This document shows, piece after piece, positions 1 through 9,615 of a DNA stretch of 64,000 nt. Origin of the DNA: Rhodanobacteraceae bacterium. Lineage in GTDB: Bacteria > Pseudomonadota > Gammaproteobacteria > Xanthomonadales > Rhodanobacteraceae. The notes beneath the pieces were generated by a model. The model made no database searches and had not been told where the DNA came from. It saw only the letters and a list, made by a program, of their open reading frames with translations. Numbering within the stretch: the first letter of the stretch is position 1; every line of letters starts with the position of its first letter. A program made the translations under genes and the position numbers. The stretch spans positions 1 through 64,000 of the forward strand of contig JALUXG010000053.1 of NCBI GenBank assembly GCA_027019085.1, written 5' to 3'.

Positions 1-24
1 CCGAGTCCCGAGTCCCGAGTCCCG
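1..24. repeat. Heptanucleotide tandem repeat at window edge
   Basis: The unit CCGAGTC is repeated three times and followed by a partial fourth unit, ending just before the stop codon of the neighbouring thioredoxin-like gene. It may continue to the left of the window. It lies in the intergenic 3' flank, so length variation would not change a protein here. Confidence 0.7.
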
Positions 25-27
25 GCA

Positions 28-900
28 TCAGAACAGCACGGACGCCATGCGGCGCCGGTAGTCACTGACCAAGCGGGCATCGTCAATCACCTGGAAGGCA
101 TCCAGCAGCCGCTGGCGGGCCTTGCCGTCCTGCCAGTCGCGCTGATGGGTGAGGATATGCAGGAACTGGTCCAGTCCTTCGGCGGGATGCTCGCCCAACA
201 CCAGCCGCACGCCCAGAAGATCGCGCGCTTCCCAGTCCGCGGAATCGGCTTCGATGCGTTGCCGCAGAGAGGCTTCGTCAGGGGCACCGTCGAGGGCCTC
301 GGCCAGGGCGAGTTGGCCGCGCAGGCGCACGCTGCGTTCGTCCGTGGCCAGGTTGGCAGGCAGGGCATCAAGCGTTTCGCGTGCGGCGGCGTATTCGCCG
401 GCGCGCATGCGTGCCAGCGCGAGGTCGAGTTTCAGATGCTCGTCGTCCGGCCTCGCATCGATCTGCCTGCGGATGCGCGCTATGGCATCGGCGGCGCTTT
501 CGACAGTTTGCGGCTCGGGTGCATCGGCCGGTTCGTCGGGTGCCTCGATCAGTGGCGCCGGCTCCACATGCTTGGCCAGGAACTCGCGCAGCTGTCCTTC
601 GGGCAGGGCGCCGGCGAAACCGTCGACCGGCTTGCCCTCGACGAACAGCGCCACGGTCGGGATGCTGCGGATCCCGAACATGCCGGCCAGCTCCTGGTTG
701 GCGTCGACGTCGACCTTGGCCAGGCGGAACGCACCGTTGTATTCGCCGGCCAGTTTTTCCAGCAGCGGGCCGAGTGCCTTGCACGGGCCGCACCAGCTGG
801 CCCAGAAATCGATCAGGACCGGGGTCTGCATCGAGGCCTGGATGACCTCGGTCTCGAAGGTGTCCTGGGTGACGTCGAAAACATGCGGGCTGGGACTCAC
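28..900 (-). CDS. cnoX: Thioredoxin-domain co-chaperone, CnoX/YbbN type
   Basis: 290 aa. An N-terminal thioredoxin fold (about residues 8-110) carries an intact WCGPC active site (Cys37, Cys40). The C-terminal half is helical and TPR-like, the layout of CnoX/YbbN, a cytoplasmic holdase that protects chlorinated or oxidised proteins and hands them to GroEL or DnaK. E. coli YbbN has lost the first active-site cysteine, whereas this protein keeps both, so it may retain oxidoreductase activity (inference). The start is GTG at 900, preceded by GGAG six bases upstream. It is divergent from the pqi operon. Length matches the family (about 285 aa). Confidence 0.9.
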   Translation of the reverse strand: MSPSPHVFDVTQDTFETEVIQASMQTPVLIDFWASWCGPCKALGPLLEKLAGEYNGAFRLAKVDVDANQELAGMFGIRSIPTVALFVEGKPVDGFAGALPEGQLREFLAKHVEPAPLIEAPDEPADAPEPQTVESAADAIARIRRQIDARPDDEHLKLDLALARMRAGEYAAARETLDALPANLATDERSVRLRGQLALAEALDGAPDEASLRQRIEADSADWEARDLLGVRLVLGEHPAEGLDQFLHILTHQRDWQDGKARQRLLDAFQVIDDARLVSDYRRRMASVLF

Positions 901-994
901 GGGAACTCCGGTCAGATGGCGATGCCCGAAAAGCTCGGGGCAAAAGCCCGTAAATCAAGTCGCCAGGGACCGCTTTGTTGGATAATCGCGTTCC

Positions 995-1609
995 ATGGAA
1001 GCACCGGTCTCCGCAATCATGATCTGCGAGCACTGCGACGCCGTGCACCGCTGGCGTCGGCTCGAGCGCGGCCAGCGTGCCCGCTGTGTCCGCTGCGGGG
1101 CTGTGCTGTACCGTTGCCCCTGGCTCGATGCGGACAGCATGTTTGCACTTGCCCTGGCTGCGCTGATGACCTTTGCCATCGCCAATGCGTGGCCCATCGT
1201 GGCGCTGGGCCTGAACGGCCAGCATCATGCGGCGGCGCTGTGGCAGGCGGTGCTCGACATCGGGAGGGACGGGCAGCACGTGGTGGCGGTGCTGGTGGCC
1301 ATGATGCTGCTGGTGTTCCCGCTGCTGCAGTTGCTGCTGCTGACTTGGGTGCTCGGCTTCGTGCGCGCCTGCCGTCCGCCACCGGGCTTTGCGCCGATCA
1401 TGCGGCTGCTGGCGGCGATTTCCCCATGGAGCATGGTCGAGGTCTTCATGGTCGGTACCCTGGTGGCGGTGGTGAAGGTGGGCAGCATTTTCGATGTGGC
1501 GCTGCGGCCGGGGATCTGGGGGTTTGCGGCGCTGACCATCCTGCTGGCGATGGTGGCTTCCTTCGACCTGCGGCGGATATGGATGCTGTGGCAGGAGCGT
1601 TGCCGGTGA
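995..1609 (+). CDS. pqiA: PqiA-family inner-membrane protein, first half
   Basis: 204 aa. An N-terminal zinc-ribbon-like pair of CxxC motifs (CEHC, CVRC) is followed by about four hydrophobic segments, the layout of one PqiA/LetA domain. E. coli PqiA has two such domains in one chain; here the second domain is the next gene, whose ATG overlaps this stop codon (TGATG). Pqi proteins are thought to move lipids between the inner and outer membranes together with the MCE protein PqiB. There is no clear ribosome-binding site. A GATAAT hexamer at 981-986 could be a -10 box, which would favour the in-frame ATG at 1019, so the start is uncertain. Confidence 0.85.
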   Translation: MEAPVSAIMICEHCDAVHRWRRLERGQRARCVRCGAVLYRCPWLDADSMFALALAALMTFAIANAWPIVALGLNGQHHAAALWQAVLDIGRDGQHVVAVLVAMMLLVFPLLQLLLLTWVLGFVRACRPPPGFAPIMRLLAAISPWSMVEVFMVGTLVAVVKVGSIFDVALRPGIWGFAALTILLAMVASFDLRRIWMLWQERCR

Positions 1610-2256
1610 TGGCCGCGCGCATCCACACCGCCCGCGAGCTGGGACTTCTGGCGTGCCCTGCCTGCGGCCAGTTGCATCAGTGCAAAGGCGACATGCAGCC
1701 GTGTTCCCGATGCGGTGCGCACATGCATCGGCGCAAGACCGACAGCCTGGCACGCACCTGGGCGCTGCTGCTGGCGGCGATGATTCTCTACATTCCCGCC
1801 AACATGCTGCCGATCATGCGCACCGGATCGCTGTTCGGCAGCGAGAGCAACACCATCCTCAGCGGCGTGGTCGCGCTGTGGCAGGCCGGATCCTGGGACC
1901 TGGCCGTGATCGTGTTCGTGGCCAGCATTCTCGTGCCCCTGCTCAAGTTCGCCACCCTGCTGGTGTTGCTGGTCAGCGTGCAGCGGCGAACCAACTGGCG
2001 CACGCCGGGGCGCGCGCACCTGTACCGCCTGGTGGAGGGCATCGGCTACTGGTCGATGCTGGACGTGTTCGTGGTCACGCTGCTGGTGGCTCTGGTGCAG
2101 TTTCCGCTGACGCGTGTGGATCCGGGCCCTGGTGTGGTGTACTTCGCGTTGGTGGTGGTGCTGACGATGCTGGCCTCGATGAGTTTCGATCCGCGCCTGA
2201 TCTGGGATCGTGCCGCTACGGCAGCAGCAGCGCACAAGGTGGAGGACGATGACTGA
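1609..2256 (+). CDS. pqiA: PqiA-family inner-membrane protein, second half
   Basis: 215 aa, starting at the ATG that overlaps the stop codon of the preceding pqiA gene. It opens with CPAC and CSRC motifs (rubredoxin-like zinc site) and has about four transmembrane segments, including the PANMLP signature typical of PqiA domains near residue 60. It is equivalent to the second domain of the fused E. coli PqiA. It overlaps the start of pqiB by eight bases, so the set is probably translationally coupled. Role: membrane partner of the MCE tunnel for lipid transport across the periplasm (family knowledge). Confidence 0.87.
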   Translation: MAARIHTARELGLLACPACGQLHQCKGDMQPCSRCGAHMHRRKTDSLARTWALLLAAMILYIPANMLPIMRTGSLFGSESNTILSGVVALWQAGSWDLAVIVFVASILVPLLKFATLLVLLVSVQRRTNWRTPGRAHLYRLVEGIGYWSMLDVFVVTLLVALVQFPLTRVDPGPGVVYFALVVVLTMLASMSFDPRLIWDRAATAAAAHKVEDDD

Positions 2257-3919
2257 GCCGACCGATGCCCCGGTTCCCGGGGATTTGCCCGAACCGCGCG
2301 TGGAGCGTCGCAAGCGCTGGCATGTCCCGCTGATCTGGCTGGTGCCGCTGGTGGCGGCGATCATCGGCCTGTCGCTGGTGGTGCATGCCTACCTCTCGGA
2401 GGGGCCGAGCATCCGCATCCAGTTCGCTACCGCCGAAGGCATCGAGCCCGGCAAGACACCGGTGAAGTTCAAGAACGTGGTGATCGGCAAGGTGCGCGCC
2501 GTGACCCTGGATCCCGACCGCAACGGCGTGGAAGTGCGTGTCGGCCTGGACAAGCGTTACGCCTACTTCGCTTCCTCGGGCAGCCGGTTCTGGGTGGTGC
2601 GCCCGCGCATCGGGCTGGGCGGCATTTCCGGCCTCGGTACGCTTTTTTCCGGAACCTACATCGGTGCCGATACCGGTGGTCCCGGGGCGCAGGAAGAACG
2701 CTACCGCTTCAAGGGACGGGAGACGCCGCCACCGCTGACACACGGCGAAGTCGGCAGCAGCTACCTAGTCAGCAGTCCGGATCTGGGCTCGCTGGACATC
2801 GGCTCCCCGGTGTATTTCCGGCGCATCCAGGTGGGGCGCGTGGTTGGCTACACACTCGACAAGAACGGTCGTGGCGTGCGTCTACAGGTATTCGTCAACG
2901 CGCCTTATGATCGCTACGTGCGTCGGAACACGCGCTTCTGGAACGCCAGTGGCGTGAGCGTGGCACTCGATGCAGGGGGAGTCAGGATCCATTCCCAGTC
3001 GCTGGCTTCGGTGGTGTCGGGAGGTATGGCATTCCTGGCCCCGCCGGGCGAGGCGCCCGGTGCGCGCGCACCGGGCGGGACGCAGTTCCGGCTTTTTGCC
3101 AGTCGCAGCAAGGCGATGCAGCCACCCGACGGGCCTCCGGTCGTGTTGCACATGCGATTTTCGCAGTCGGTGCGTGGTCTGAGCGTGGGTGCCCCGGTCG
3201 ATTTCGAGGGCATCGCGATCGGCGAGGTGAAACACATCGGCGTTACCTACGATGCGCAGCATCACCGCTTCCCGATCGACGTGACGGTCGTCGTATATCC
3301 GCAGCGCCTTGGCGCCGCGCACGAGGAGTTTGCCCGTCGCATGGGCAAGGCTTACCTTGCCAATCCGGGCCTGGGGCTGGCCTTGCTGGTGCGCAACGGG
3401 CTGCGCGCACAGTTGCGCAGCGGCAACCTGCTGACCGGCCAGCTGTACATCACCATGGACTTTTTCCCGGATGCGCCGCGGGTACGCATCGATCCGGACC
3501 AGACGCCACTGTGGCTGCCGACCGTGCCCGGGAGTTTCGACCAGCTGCAGGAGCAGTTGACGCGCATTGCAGGCCGGTTGGACAAGGTGCCGTTCGACCG
3601 TATCGCCCACCACCTGGATCGCACGCTGGTCGACCTGGATGCCACGCTCAGGCAGGTGCACGACAGCCTGGGGCCGGAGACCGGCCGTACCCTTCGCCAG
3701 GCGCGCAGCACGTTGCAAGGCGTGCAGGAGGCGCTGGCCAGTGACTCCCCGTTGCAGCAGAACCTCGGCCAGACCCTGGAGCAGGTGCGTCGGGCGGCGC
3801 GATCGCTGCGCGTGCTGACCGACTATCTAGAGCGGCATCCGGAGGCCTTGCTGTTGGGCAAGCCCGATCACGAACCCGCGTTGCCCGAGCCGGTGCGGAA
3901 AAAGGAGAAGCAGCCATGA
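2249..3919 (+). CDS. pqiB: MCE-domain protein PqiB
   Basis: 556 aa. One N-terminal transmembrane helix (about residues 26-46) follows a basic cytoplasmic tail, and then three MCE (mlaD-like) domains can be seen by their repeated GxPVxFxxxxIGxV signature. A long C-terminal amphipathic helical region follows. Three MCE domains and this length match PqiB (about 546 aa) rather than seven-domain LetB/YebT. PqiB forms a periplasm-spanning hexameric tube. Start chosen at ATG 2249, inside the end of pqiA, with AAGGTGGAGG just upstream. The stop codon overlaps the pqiC start. Confidence 0.92.
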   Translation: MTEPTDAPVPGDLPEPRVERRKRWHVPLIWLVPLVAAIIGLSLVVHAYLSEGPSIRIQFATAEGIEPGKTPVKFKNVVIGKVRAVTLDPDRNGVEVRVGLDKRYAYFASSGSRFWVVRPRIGLGGISGLGTLFSGTYIGADTGGPGAQEERYRFKGRETPPPLTHGEVGSSYLVSSPDLGSLDIGSPVYFRRIQVGRVVGYTLDKNGRGVRLQVFVNAPYDRYVRRNTRFWNASGVSVALDAGGVRIHSQSLASVVSGGMAFLAPPGEAPGARAPGGTQFRLFASRSKAMQPPDGPPVVLHMRFSQSVRGLSVGAPVDFEGIAIGEVKHIGVTYDAQHHRFPIDVTVVVYPQRLGAAHEEFARRMGKAYLANPGLGLALLVRNGLRAQLRSGNLLTGQLYITMDFFPDAPRVRIDPDQTPLWLPTVPGSFDQLQEQLTRIAGRLDKVPFDRIAHHLDRTLVDLDATLRQVHDSLGPETGRTLRQARSTLQGVQEALASDSPLQQNLGQTLEQVRRAARSLRVLTDYLERHPEALLLGKPDHEPALPEPVRKKEKQP

Positions 3920-4521
3920 TCGCCAGGCATCGCATGCTCGGGTGTATCGCCATGCTGGCAACTGTTGCCGGTTGCGCGTCGCCGGCGACGCGTTTCTATA
4001 CGTTGCTGCCACAATCGGGGCCCTCCGCACCCATGCCGTTGCGCACCGGCTATCGCATCGACCTGCTCCCGGTCACGGTGCCGGCACAGGATGATCGCCC
4101 GCAACTCGTGGTGCGCCTGGGCGACGACAGGATGGCGCTGCTGGAACGCGAGCAGTGGATTGCACCGCTTGCCGACCAGATCCGCGCTGCGCTGTCCGCG
4201 CACCTGACGAGCTTGCTGGGCAGCGAGGATATCCAGGGATTGCCGCTGCACGGCAGGCGTCCCGTCTATCGCATCAAGCTGGTGGTGCGCCGCTTCGAAT
4301 CGGTGCCTGGCCGTTATGTACGCATCCAGGCGGCCTGGAGTGTCCGTGCGCCGGGTCCGCAGGGCATGCTCCTGCGCTGCAGCAGCCGGATCCGCGAATC
4401 GGTCGGTCCCGGGTTTGGCGCCATGGTCCGTGGGCACCAGAAGGCGCTGGCTGTGCTGGCCGCGCGCATGGCCACGGCGATCCGCGTGATGGCGGCGGGT
4501 GGCAGCGCGCACTGTCCATGA
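3916..4521 (+). CDS. pqiC: PqiC-like outer-membrane lipoprotein
   Basis: 201 aa. A short basic N-terminus and hydrophobic stretch end at a lipobox (VAGC, Cys near residue 20). The body begins with the FYTL motif common to ABC-transport auxiliary lipoproteins (PqiC/YmbA family). The ATG overlaps the pqiB stop codon (ATGA), so it closes the pqi operon. PqiC is the outer-membrane end of the Pqi bridge. Length fits the family (about 187 aa). Confidence 0.88.
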   Translation: MIARHRMLGCIAMLATVAGCASPATRFYTLLPQSGPSAPMPLRTGYRIDLLPVTVPAQDDRPQLVVRLGDDRMALLEREQWIAPLADQIRAALSAHLTSLLGSEDIQGLPLHGRRPVYRIKLVVRRFESVPGRYVRIQAAWSVRAPGPQGMLLRCSSRIRESVGPGFGAMVRGHQKALAVLAARMATAIRVMAAGGSAHCP

Positions 4522-4611
4522 CAGCGCAGGCTTGGCGCGTCCGGGGGGGCTGCGGTACGCTGCACGACCTGCTGCATCCCCAGTGCAGCCTTGCCTTGAC
4601 AAGACACCACG

Positions 4612-7332
4612 ATGTCCGACAGCTACGAATCGGGGACGGTGGAAACCGCTGCCCAGGAATTCTGGAAACGCACGCACGCTTTCGAGGTGAAGGAAGATCC
4701 CTCGAAGGAAAAGTTCTATTGCCTGTCCATGCTGCCGTACCCTTCCGGTGCGCTGCACATGGGGCATGTGCGCAACTACACCATCGGCGATGTCATCAGC
4801 CGTTTCCAGCGCATGCAGGGAAAGAACGTGCTGCAGCCGATGGGCTGGGATGCGTTCGGCCTTCCGGCTGAAAACGCGGCCATCAAGCATGCGACCGCAC
4901 CATCCAGATGGACGCGCGCCAACATCACGCACATGAAGGGGCAGTTCTCGCGCATGGGCTTTGCCTATGACTGGTCGCGTGAATTTGCCACCTGCGATCC
5001 GGATTACTACGTGCATGAACAACGCATGTTCGTGCGCCTGTTCCGCAAGGGCCTGGCCTACCGCAGGAATGCTGTGGTCAACTGGGATCCCGTGGACCAG
5101 ACCGTGCTGGCCAACGAACAGGTGATCGACGGCCGCGGCTGGCGCACCGGGGCAGTGGTGGAAAAACGCGAGATCCCGCAATGGTTCCTGAAAATCACTG
5201 ACTACGCTCAGGAACTGCTGGATGACCTGGACACGCTCGACGGCTGGCCGGATGCGGTCAAGACCATGCAGCGCAACTGGATCGGCCGCTCCGAAGGGCT
5301 GGAGATCCGTTTCGACCTGGCGTCCGGCGCGGACAGCCTGAGCGTGTTCACCACCCGGCCCGACACCCTGATGGGCGCCACCTACCTCGCCATCGCGGCA
5401 GAACATCCACTGGCGCACGAGGCCGCGCGCGAAAACCCGAAGCTGGCCCAATTCATCGAAAGCTGCCGGCAGGGCGGCACCTCCGAGGCCGAACTGGAAA
5501 CGCAGGTCAAGCGCGGCATGGATACCGGGCTGGAGGTCGTGCACCCGATCAGCGGCGAGAAACTGCCGGTCTGGGTCGCCAACTTCGTGCTGATGGGTTA
5601 TGGCACCGGTGCCGTGATGGCGGTGCCGGGCCATGACGAGCGCGATCATGAATTTGCCTTGCAGTACGGCCTGCCCATCCGCATGGTGGTGGTCGACCAG
5701 GGGGTGGTCGATGCCTTGCGCGAGCTGCGCCATGACCTGTCGGCCGGCGTCGGCGCCGACCCGTTGCGCAATGCCTTGCGCGGAGGGCATACCGATGCCT
5801 ATGACACCAGCGCCGCCGTGCGTGTGGTCGAGGCATTCGAAAACCGGATTCTGGAAGCGTCCGCCTTCACCGAGCATGGCTACCTGGTCAATTCCGGCGA
5901 TTTCGATGGCCTGGGTTTCGAGGCCGCCTTCGATGCCATAGCCGCCCGACTGGAAGCGCAGGGACGCGGCACGCGCAGGGTCAACTGGCGTCTGCGCGAC
6001 TGGGGCGTGAGCCGGCAGCGCTATTGGGGTTGCCCGATCCCGATCATCTACTGTCCCAAGTGCGATGCGGTACCGGTACCCGAAGACCAGCTCCCGGTGC
6101 TGTTGCCCGAGGACGTGGCCTTCACCGGGGTGAAATCGCCGATCAAGGCCGATCCGGAGTGGCGCAAGACCACCTGCCCGCAGTGCGGCGGGCCGGCCGA
6201 GCGCGAAACCGACACCTTCGACACCTTCATGGAGTCGAGCTGGTACTACGCACGCTACACCAGCCCCGGCGCCGACACGCAGGTCGATGGGCGGGCGGAC
6301 TACTGGCTGCCGGTGGACCAGTACATTGGCGGTATCGAGCACGCCATCCTGCATCTGCTGTATTTCCGCTTTTATCACAAGCTGATGCGCGATGCCGGTC
6401 TGGTGCACTCGGACGAGCCGGCCACGCGCCTGCTGTGCCAGGGCATGGTGGTGGCCGAAACCTTCTTCCGGGAGCAGGAGGACGGCTCCCGGCACTGGTT
6501 CAACCCGGCCGAGATCGAGGAGCGACGCGACGAGAAGGGACAGACCATTGGCGCAGTGCACAAGTCCGATGGCGAACCGGTGCAGATCGGCGCCATCGAG
6601 AAGATGTCCAAGTCCAAGAACAACGGCGTCGATCCGCAGGCCATGATCGATCGCTACGGTGCCGACACGGTGCGCCTGTTCTCGATGTTTGCCGCGCCGC
6701 CGGAGCAGTCGCTGGAGTGGAACGAGGCGGGCGTCGAGGGCATGTCGCGCTTTCTGCGCCGGTTCTGGCGCGAAGTCGATGCCCATGTGGCGGCAGGTCC
6801 TGCGCCGGACCTCGATACGGCAATGCTCGATGATGCGCAACGGGACATGCGCCGTCAGGTACACGAGACGATCCGCAAGGTCGGCGACGATTTCGGCCGA
6901 CGCATGAGCTTCAACACGGCCATCGCCGCGATGATGGAGCTGCTCAATCATCTGGGCAGGTTCGACGATGCCAGCCCGATGGGGCGCGCGGTGCGCCATG
7001 AAGCCCTGGAGTCGATGGTGTTGATGCTCAATCCGGTCACGCCGCACGCCAGCCATGCGCTCTGGCAGCGCCTGGGTCATGCCGAAACGCTGATCGAGGA
7101 CCAGCCCTGGCCGCAGGTCGACCCCGAGGCGCTCAAGCGCGAAGCATTGACCATGGCAGTGCAGGTCAATGGCAAACTGCGCGGTACCATCGAAGCGCCG
7201 GTGGATGCGACCCGCGATGCCATCGAAGCGATGGCCCGCGCCTTGCCCGGCGCCATGGCCTATACCGAGGGCAAGACCGTGCGCAAGGTGATCGTGGTAC
7301 CGGGAAAGATCGTCAACATCGTGGTGGGATGA
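4612..7332 (+). CDS. leuS: Leucyl-tRNA synthetase
   Basis: 906 aa class I synthetase that charges tRNA-Leu. The HIGH-type motif HMGH is at residues 49-52 and KMSKS at 664-668. The editing (CP1) domain keeps the AVPGHD segment at 337-342, whose Asp is part of the proofreading site. The protein is longer than the usual 860-880 aa because about 45 extra residues (roughly 364-412) lie inside the editing domain, between GLPIRMVV and the LVNSG segment. The start gives an N-terminus that aligns with the family. Its stop codon overlaps the lptE start, heading a long rightward gene run. Confidence 0.98.
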   Translation: MSDSYESGTVETAAQEFWKRTHAFEVKEDPSKEKFYCLSMLPYPSGALHMGHVRNYTIGDVISRFQRMQGKNVLQPMGWDAFGLPAENAAIKHATAPSRWTRANITHMKGQFSRMGFAYDWSREFATCDPDYYVHEQRMFVRLFRKGLAYRRNAVVNWDPVDQTVLANEQVIDGRGWRTGAVVEKREIPQWFLKITDYAQELLDDLDTLDGWPDAVKTMQRNWIGRSEGLEIRFDLASGADSLSVFTTRPDTLMGATYLAIAAEHPLAHEAARENPKLAQFIESCRQGGTSEAELETQVKRGMDTGLEVVHPISGEKLPVWVANFVLMGYGTGAVMAVPGHDERDHEFALQYGLPIRMVVVDQGVVDALRELRHDLSAGVGADPLRNALRGGHTDAYDTSAAVRVVEAFENRILEASAFTEHGYLVNSGDFDGLGFEAAFDAIAARLEAQGRGTRRVNWRLRDWGVSRQRYWGCPIPIIYCPKCDAVPVPEDQLPVLLPEDVAFTGVKSPIKADPEWRKTTCPQCGGPAERETDTFDTFMESSWYYARYTSPGADTQVDGRADYWLPVDQYIGGIEHAILHLLYFRFYHKLMRDAGLVHSDEPATRLLCQGMVVAETFFREQEDGSRHWFNPAEIEERRDEKGQTIGAVHKSDGEPVQIGAIEKMSKSKNNGVDPQAMIDRYGADTVRLFSMFAAPPEQSLEWNEAGVEGMSRFLRRFWREVDAHVAAGPAPDLDTAMLDDAQRDMRRQVHETIRKVGDDFGRRMSFNTAIAAMMELLNHLGRFDDASPMGRAVRHEALESMVLMLNPVTPHASHALWQRLGHAETLIEDQPWPQVDPEALKREALTMAVQVNGKLRGTIEAPVDATRDAIEAMARALPGAMAYTEGKTVRKVIVVPGKIVNIVVG

Positions 7333-7880
7333 ACATGCGCGTGCATCGACTGGCTTTTCCGTTGATCCTGGTACTGGCGGCGGCTGTTGCGTCCTGCGGC
7401 TTCCACCTGCGCCGGGGAGCGGAACTGCCGCCAGGCATGCAGCGCATCCACCTGAGCGTGCAGGGTGGTGGCAATCTGGAGCGCGAACTGGCGCGCCAGC
7501 TGGAGATATCCGGCGCGACGCTGGTCGATGCGCCGGCGCCAGGCGTGGCCGACATGACCATTGCACGGGCCAGCTTCCGTACGGCGGCGCTGACCTATAC
7601 GGGGCAGGCCAGGGTCGGGGAATACGCCGTGCGCTATCGCGTCGAGTTCATGGTCAAGGGGCACGGTGGGGACACCCTGCTGCCGATGCAGAGCGTGCGT
7701 ATCGCGCGCGACTTCACCTACGACGCACGCGACCCGGTGGGAACCGAGACGCAGACCGAGCAACTGCACCAGAGCATGGTTTCCGGTGCGGTGCAGGCCA
7801 TCATGTTCCGCCTGCGCGCCGCGGCCGAAAGGGCACGTGCCGCGCCGGAGTCCGCCGCGGGTGCCGGCACCAATCACTGA
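7329..7880 (+). CDS. lptE: LPS-assembly lipoprotein LptE
   Basis: 183 aa. A signal sequence ends at a lipobox (VASC, Cys near residue 22) followed by GFHLR, the hallmark start of mature LptE. LptE plugs the LptD barrel in the outer membrane and helps insert LPS. The ATG overlaps the leuS stop codon (ATGA); an ATG two codons further in is also possible. The order leuS-lptE-holA is conserved in gammaproteobacteria. Confidence 0.93.
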   Translation: MNMRVHRLAFPLILVLAAAVASCGFHLRRGAELPPGMQRIHLSVQGGGNLERELARQLEISGATLVDAPAPGVADMTIARASFRTAALTYTGQARVGEYAVRYRVEFMVKGHGGDTLLPMQSVRIARDFTYDARDPVGTETQTEQLHQSMVSGAVQAIMFRLRAAAERARAAPESAAGAGTNH

Positions 7881-7893
7881 AACCCTTGCCGAC

Positions 7894-8910
7894 ATGCCAC
7901 TGCCCGCCCAACGCTGGTCCCAGCACCTCGCCCGTGACGAGCTGGCCCCGGTCTACCTGCTGGTCGGCGAGGAACTGCTGGTGCTGGAGGCGGCCGATGC
8001 GTTGCGGGCAAGGGCGCGCGAGCTGGGGTTTTCCGAACGTGACGTGCTCGATGTCGAAAGCGGATTCGACTGGGACGATCTGGACCGCAGCGCTGCCGGC
8101 ATGTCGCTGTTTGCCAGTCGTCGCCTGATTGACCTGCGCCTGCCGACCGGCAAGCCGGGAAGGGAGGGCGGCAAGGCGCTGACCGCCTATGCCACGCATG
8201 CGGCGCCGGACACGGTCCTGCTGGTCACCTGCGTTGCCTGGTCGAAGAAACACGAGGGTGCCTGGAGTCGCGCGCTGGACAAGGCCGGTGTGCAGGTGGT
8301 GTTCTGGCCGCCGCGGGCGAACGAGTTGCCGGGCTGGATCGGCGCCCGGCTGGCCCGCCACGGCATCCAGGCCGCACCGGATGCACTGGCCCTGCTGGCG
8401 GAGCGGGTGGAGGGCAATCTGCTGGCGGCCGCGCAGGAAGTGGAAAAGCTGGCCCTGCTGCACGGCGGCGGACGCCTGGATGCCGCGACCATGGAATCGC
8501 TGGTGGCCGACAGTGCGCGCTTCGACATTTTCGGTCTGACCGATGCCGCCTTCGCCGGTGATGCGGCGCGAGCCTTGCGCGTATTGCGTGGCCTGCGCGC
8601 CGAAGGCGAGGAACTGATCCCGATGCTGGGCTGGATAGTCAGTCAGCTGCATGTGGCCCGTCGCCTGGCCGTGGCGCCGGATTTCTCCGCCCAGGCGCGA
8701 GCGGACCGGCTGTGGCCGGCACGCGAGCAACTGTTCCGCAAGGCCCTGCGCCGGACACCGCGTGGGCACTGGGAGCGCTGTCTGGCGCTCGCGGCGCGTA
8801 TCGACCGCAGCAGCAAGGGTCGCGCCGACGGCGATCCCTGGCGGGATGCCGAACGGCTGGTCATGCGCATGGCCGATCCGCGAGGCAGTGCGGTGCTGGA
8901 GGAGGCATGA
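7894..8910 (+). CDS. holA: DNA polymerase III subunit delta
   Basis: 338 aa, close to the E. coli delta subunit (343 aa). It shows the family's N-terminal segment (APVYLLVGEE, equivalent to the defunct nucleotide-binding loop) and the central helical part ending with an RLVMRMAD-like tail. Delta opens the beta clamp in the clamp-loader complex. Start chosen at ATG 7894, fourteen bases after lptE; a longer open frame upstream overlaps lptE and lacks family similarity. The stop codon overlaps the nadD start. Confidence 0.95.
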   Translation: MPLPAQRWSQHLARDELAPVYLLVGEELLVLEAADALRARARELGFSERDVLDVESGFDWDDLDRSAAGMSLFASRRLIDLRLPTGKPGREGGKALTAYATHAAPDTVLLVTCVAWSKKHEGAWSRALDKAGVQVVFWPPRANELPGWIGARLARHGIQAAPDALALLAERVEGNLLAAAQEVEKLALLHGGGRLDAATMESLVADSARFDIFGLTDAAFAGDAARALRVLRGLRAEGEELIPMLGWIVSQLHVARRLAVAPDFSAQARADRLWPAREQLFRKALRRTPRGHWERCLALAARIDRSSKGRADGDPWRDAERLVMRMADPRGSAVLEEA

Positions 8911-9542
8911 AGCCGGTTGCCATCTTCGGCGGAACCTTCGACCCGGTGCACCTGGGGCATTTGCGTGCCGCCTGGGAGGCCGCCGAGCAGCTCGATGCGC
9001 AGGTGCGCATGCTGCCAGCACACGTGCCGCCGCATCGCCCGCCTGCCCGCGCCAGCGCGTCCCGGCGCGTGGCCATGCTGGAGGCTGCATTGCAGGGCCA
9101 GGATCGCCTGTTGCTCGATACCCGCGAACTGGACCGCGAGGGGCCTTCCTACAGCGTGGACACCCTGGCCGACCTGCGCCGCGAGCTGGGTCCGGAACGC
9201 CCGCTGGTGCTGCTGCTGGGTGCCGATGCGTTTGCCGGGCTGGACCGCTGGCACCGCTGGCGCACGTTGTTCGAACTGGCGCACATCGGCGTGCTCACGC
9301 GACCCGGGTCCGGGGTGGCCGCGCTGTCCGCGGATCTGCGGGATCTCGTGCAACCACGACGTTGCCGGGTCGAGGCCCTGTGCCTTGCGCCTGCCGGCCA
9401 GGTGGCCGATCTGCCCGTCACCGCACTTGATATTTCGGCCAGCGCGATCCGCGGGATGCTGGCTCAGGGGCGGGAGCCGCGGTACCTGCTCCCGGACGCC
9501 CTGTTGCATGATCGCGCCATGCTCGAGGTCTACCGCGACTGA
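8907..9542 (+). CDS. nadD: Nicotinate-nucleotide adenylyltransferase
   Basis: 211 aa. It has the nucleotidyltransferase motif GGTFDPVHLGH at residues 8-18 and the ISASAIRG motif near the C-terminus. It transfers AMP to nicotinate mononucleotide to make deamido-NAD, an essential step of NAD synthesis. The ATG overlaps the holA stop codon by four bases. holA-nadD-rsfS-rlmH is a widely conserved order. Confidence 0.96.
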   Translation: MKPVAIFGGTFDPVHLGHLRAAWEAAEQLDAQVRMLPAHVPPHRPPARASASRRVAMLEAALQGQDRLLLDTRELDREGPSYSVDTLADLRRELGPERPLVLLLGADAFAGLDRWHRWRTLFELAHIGVLTRPGSGVAALSADLRDLVQPRRCRVEALCLAPAGQVADLPVTALDISASAIRGMLAQGREPRYLLPDALLHDRAMLEVYRD

Positions 9543-9579
9543 AGCCCCTCCTGCGCCGCAGAGGGTATACTGGTTCCGA

Positions 9580-9596
9580 ACGCGCCGTCGGCGCGT
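9580..9596 (+). promoter_or_regulatory. Short perfect hairpin in rsfS 5' region
   Basis: A 7-bp perfect inverted repeat (ACGCGCC / GGCGCGT) with a 3-base loop lies between nadD and the proposed TTG start of rsfS. TATACT at 9566-9571 upstream resembles a -10 box but has no convincing -35. No T-tract follows, so it is not an obvious terminator. Confidence 0.35.
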
Positions 9597-9615
9597 CAAC
9601 CGAGGTGTCAGACAC

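Noticed and set aside
145-1608. Rightward open frame across the thioredoxin and first pqiA genes, in frame with the second pqiA gene
   Set aside because: It runs antisense to cnoX and out of frame over pqiA; only the part from ATG 1609 has family similarity. GC-rich codon bias keeps such frames open.
3868-7566. Very long leftward open frame (over 1200 codons) opposite leuS
   Set aside because: Composition is His/Gln/Arg-rich with no recognisable domains, and leuS on the other strand is certain. It is a shadow of high-GC coding bias.
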